From the NCBI GenBank assembly GCA_008107755.1, contig VIRH01000095.1, forward strand, positions 62,001 through 126,000: a stretch of 64,000 nt of DNA, in the 5' to 3' direction. The DNA is from Rhodobacterales bacterium (GTDB lineage: Bacteria > Pseudomonadota > Alphaproteobacteria > Rhizobiales > Stappiaceae). Shown here piece by piece: positions 62,958 to 64,000 of the stretch. The position numbers and the translations under genes were made by a program. The notes below the pieces were generated by a model. The model was given only the letters and a program-made list of their open reading frames with translations, was not told where the DNA came from and did no database searches. How positions within the stretch are numbered: position 1 is the first letter of the stretch; each line of letters opens with the position of its first letter.

Positions 62958-64000
62958 TCAATCGGCGCGCGCTGCGCCTGCTCCCTTTCGCGGAAGCGTC
63001 TTGCCAACCTCGCCCGGCAGATCCGCCTCGGTTTCCATTCCAAGGCGCAACTGCGTCATGCAGGGGGCATCGCGCACCTTGCGCGGCGAGAGCCCGAACC
63101 AGGTCTTCACGGCGCGCGAGAACGTGCTGAGCTCCGAAAAGCCGAGCTGATAGGCAATTTCCTTCATGGGGAGATCGGTGTTGCGCAGATATCGCTCGGC
63201 TGCGGACCGACGGATTTCTTCGCTCAGCTTTCGAAAATTCGTGCCTTCCCGTTCCAGCAGACGCTGAACCGCGCGCTGGGACATGCCGAGCTTCGCCGAT
63301 ATCTGCGGCAGGGAGCTGGAGCCACTGGAGAGGTTCGACGCGAGTTCATTGGCAATGCGCGACAGCGGTGACTCGAACTGGCCGAAGCGTTCCATCTCGG
63401 AAAGGGCCGCCTTGCGGATGATCTCGTAAAGATGGACATCGCTTCTGCGCAGCGACCGGGACAATATGCTCGCGGGAAAGAAGATGCGATTGTGCGGGGC
63501 GCCGAACTTGATCCGGCCCTGATACTTTCTCAGGAAACCGCAGGTCGTTTCGGGTGGCCGCGTTGCCAATTCGATCAGGATCGGCGGCACGCACATGTCA
63601 AGCGCGTGCTCGATCTGCCGGGTGGCCCAGCCCGTGCAGGCAAACATCTTCTGCCGCCACTCGCCCCGGCCTTCCAGGATCGGCCATTCCAGATAGCCGC
63701 CCGTTTCGTTTTCCTCGAAGATCAGCGAATAGGAATTGCTCCGGATCGGGCAGAAAGTCACCCATGCCTTGCAGGCATCGCGCGTGGTCGGAGCGACGGC
63801 AAACAGGTAATCGAAAAGCGAGAAACTTCCGATTTCGATATTGTTGAAGAGGTCGAACATGACTGCGTCATTGCCGAGGACGTCGGCGACATGCTCGAAA
63901 ACACCGGTTGAGGCGGAGAAGGGGACGATGCCATAGGGAGCATCTAAACTCTCGAGGTCAAAGTTGTAGTCGCGCGCAATTTGCGGCCAGTCGAGTTCTG
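62958..64000 (-). CDS. AraC-family transcriptional regulator (5' end beyond window)
   Basis: The frame is open from 62958 to the right edge, so at least 347 residues are encoded and the start is missing. The N-terminal part is the arabinose-binding-like domain of AraC regulators (PYGIVPFSAS, GNDAVMFDLFNNIEIGSFSL, DYLFAVAPTTRDACKAWVTF). The C-terminal AraC helix-turn-helix pair is complete: ISAKLGMSQRAVQRLLEREG and SAAERYLRNTDLPMKEIA with YQLGFSELSTFSRAVKTW. Ligand and targets are unknown. An internal ATG at 63860 is not the start since homology continues upstream. Confidence 0.88.
   Translation of the reverse strand, partial: ELDWPQIARDYNFDLESLDAPYGIVPFSASTGVFEHVADVLGNDAVMFDLFNNIEIGSFSLFDYLFAVAPTTRDACKAWVTFCPIRSNSYSLIFEENETGGYLEWPILEGRGEWRQKMFACTGWATRQIEHALDMCVPPILIELATRPPETTCGFLRKYQGRIKFGAPHNRIFFPASILSRSLRRSDVHLYEIIRKAALSEMERFGQFESPLSRIANELASNLSSGSSSLPQISAKLGMSQRAVQRLLEREGTNFRKLSEEIRRSAAERYLRNTDLPMKEIAYQLGFSELSTFSRAVKTWFGLSPRKVRDAPCMTQLRLGMETEADLPGEVGKTLPRKGAGAARAD

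Overview
The window looks like chromosomal core sequence of a high-GC alphaproteobacterium, most likely a marine Hyphomicrobiales/Rhizobiales member close to Roseibium (Labrenzia) or Stappia. The lineage call rests on a GcrA cell-cycle regulator, the order phoR-pstSCAB-phoU-phoB, an argD-argF-hslO cluster, a SAM-II riboswitch ahead of metZ, a class I lysyl-tRNA synthetase, a two-domain dCTP deaminase, and DUF1127 and RT0821-type proteins. The genus is an inference. There is no rRNA, CRISPR array, intact prophage or insertion sequence.

Layout. 1-2286: xseB and a class II-like HDAC family amidohydrolase, then a gap with a minus-strand sRNA candidate. 2287-8935: Sua5-type tRNA threonylcarbamoylation enzyme divergent from an acyl-CoA dehydrogenase / enoyl-CoA hydratase / SDR operon with an 18-bp palindrome in its promoter, then an FMN reductase and an MscS channel. 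8977-13119: a large Na+/H+ antiporter fused to a cyclic-nucleotide-binding domain, and an EamA exporter. 13417-22396: malate synthase G, a haem-containing fatty acid cis/trans isomerase with a small membrane partner, two tandem PuuB-like flavin oxidases, and a MarR-GNAT pair. 22577-29848: DnaJ-like chaperone, surface lipoprotein, pdxH, CorA, small membrane proteins, DUF1499, an MBL hydrolase and an SRPBCC protein.

29849-38102 is a complete phosphate-starvation locus: phoR, tandem Pho boxes, pstS, an intercistronic hairpin, pstC-pstA-pstB, phoU and phoB. 38306-42671 carries gcrA and argD-argF-hslO, with a strong promoter and a 5' stem-loop. 42880-45355 holds a hydrolase, a sterol-desaturase-type hydroxylase and a solute-binding protein. 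45513-46678 is a small AT-richer islet bounded by an imperfect copy of the 3' end of tRNA-Gly(CCC) and by the tRNA itself; it carries one P-loop kinase-like gene. Beyond it lie a NavAb-like voltage-gated sodium channel, an Lrp regulator, DUF1127, an IMPACT protein and the dCTP deaminase.

50384-64000: SAM-II riboswitch and metZ, a CDP-alcohol phosphatidyltransferase, apaG, TerB-like protein, class I lysS, a periplasmic nuclease-like protein, DUF952-pyrD, a MATE exporter, a YtcJ amidohydrolase remnant, a second HDAC paralogue, a coiled-coil protein of unknown function, DUF6460, and an AraC regulator running off the right edge.

Most genes are ordinary. The stretches that deserve follow-up are the sRNA candidate (about 1870-2137), the tRNA-Gly islet, the antiporter-CNBD fusion, the NavAb-like channel and the SAM-II leader with its extra terminator.
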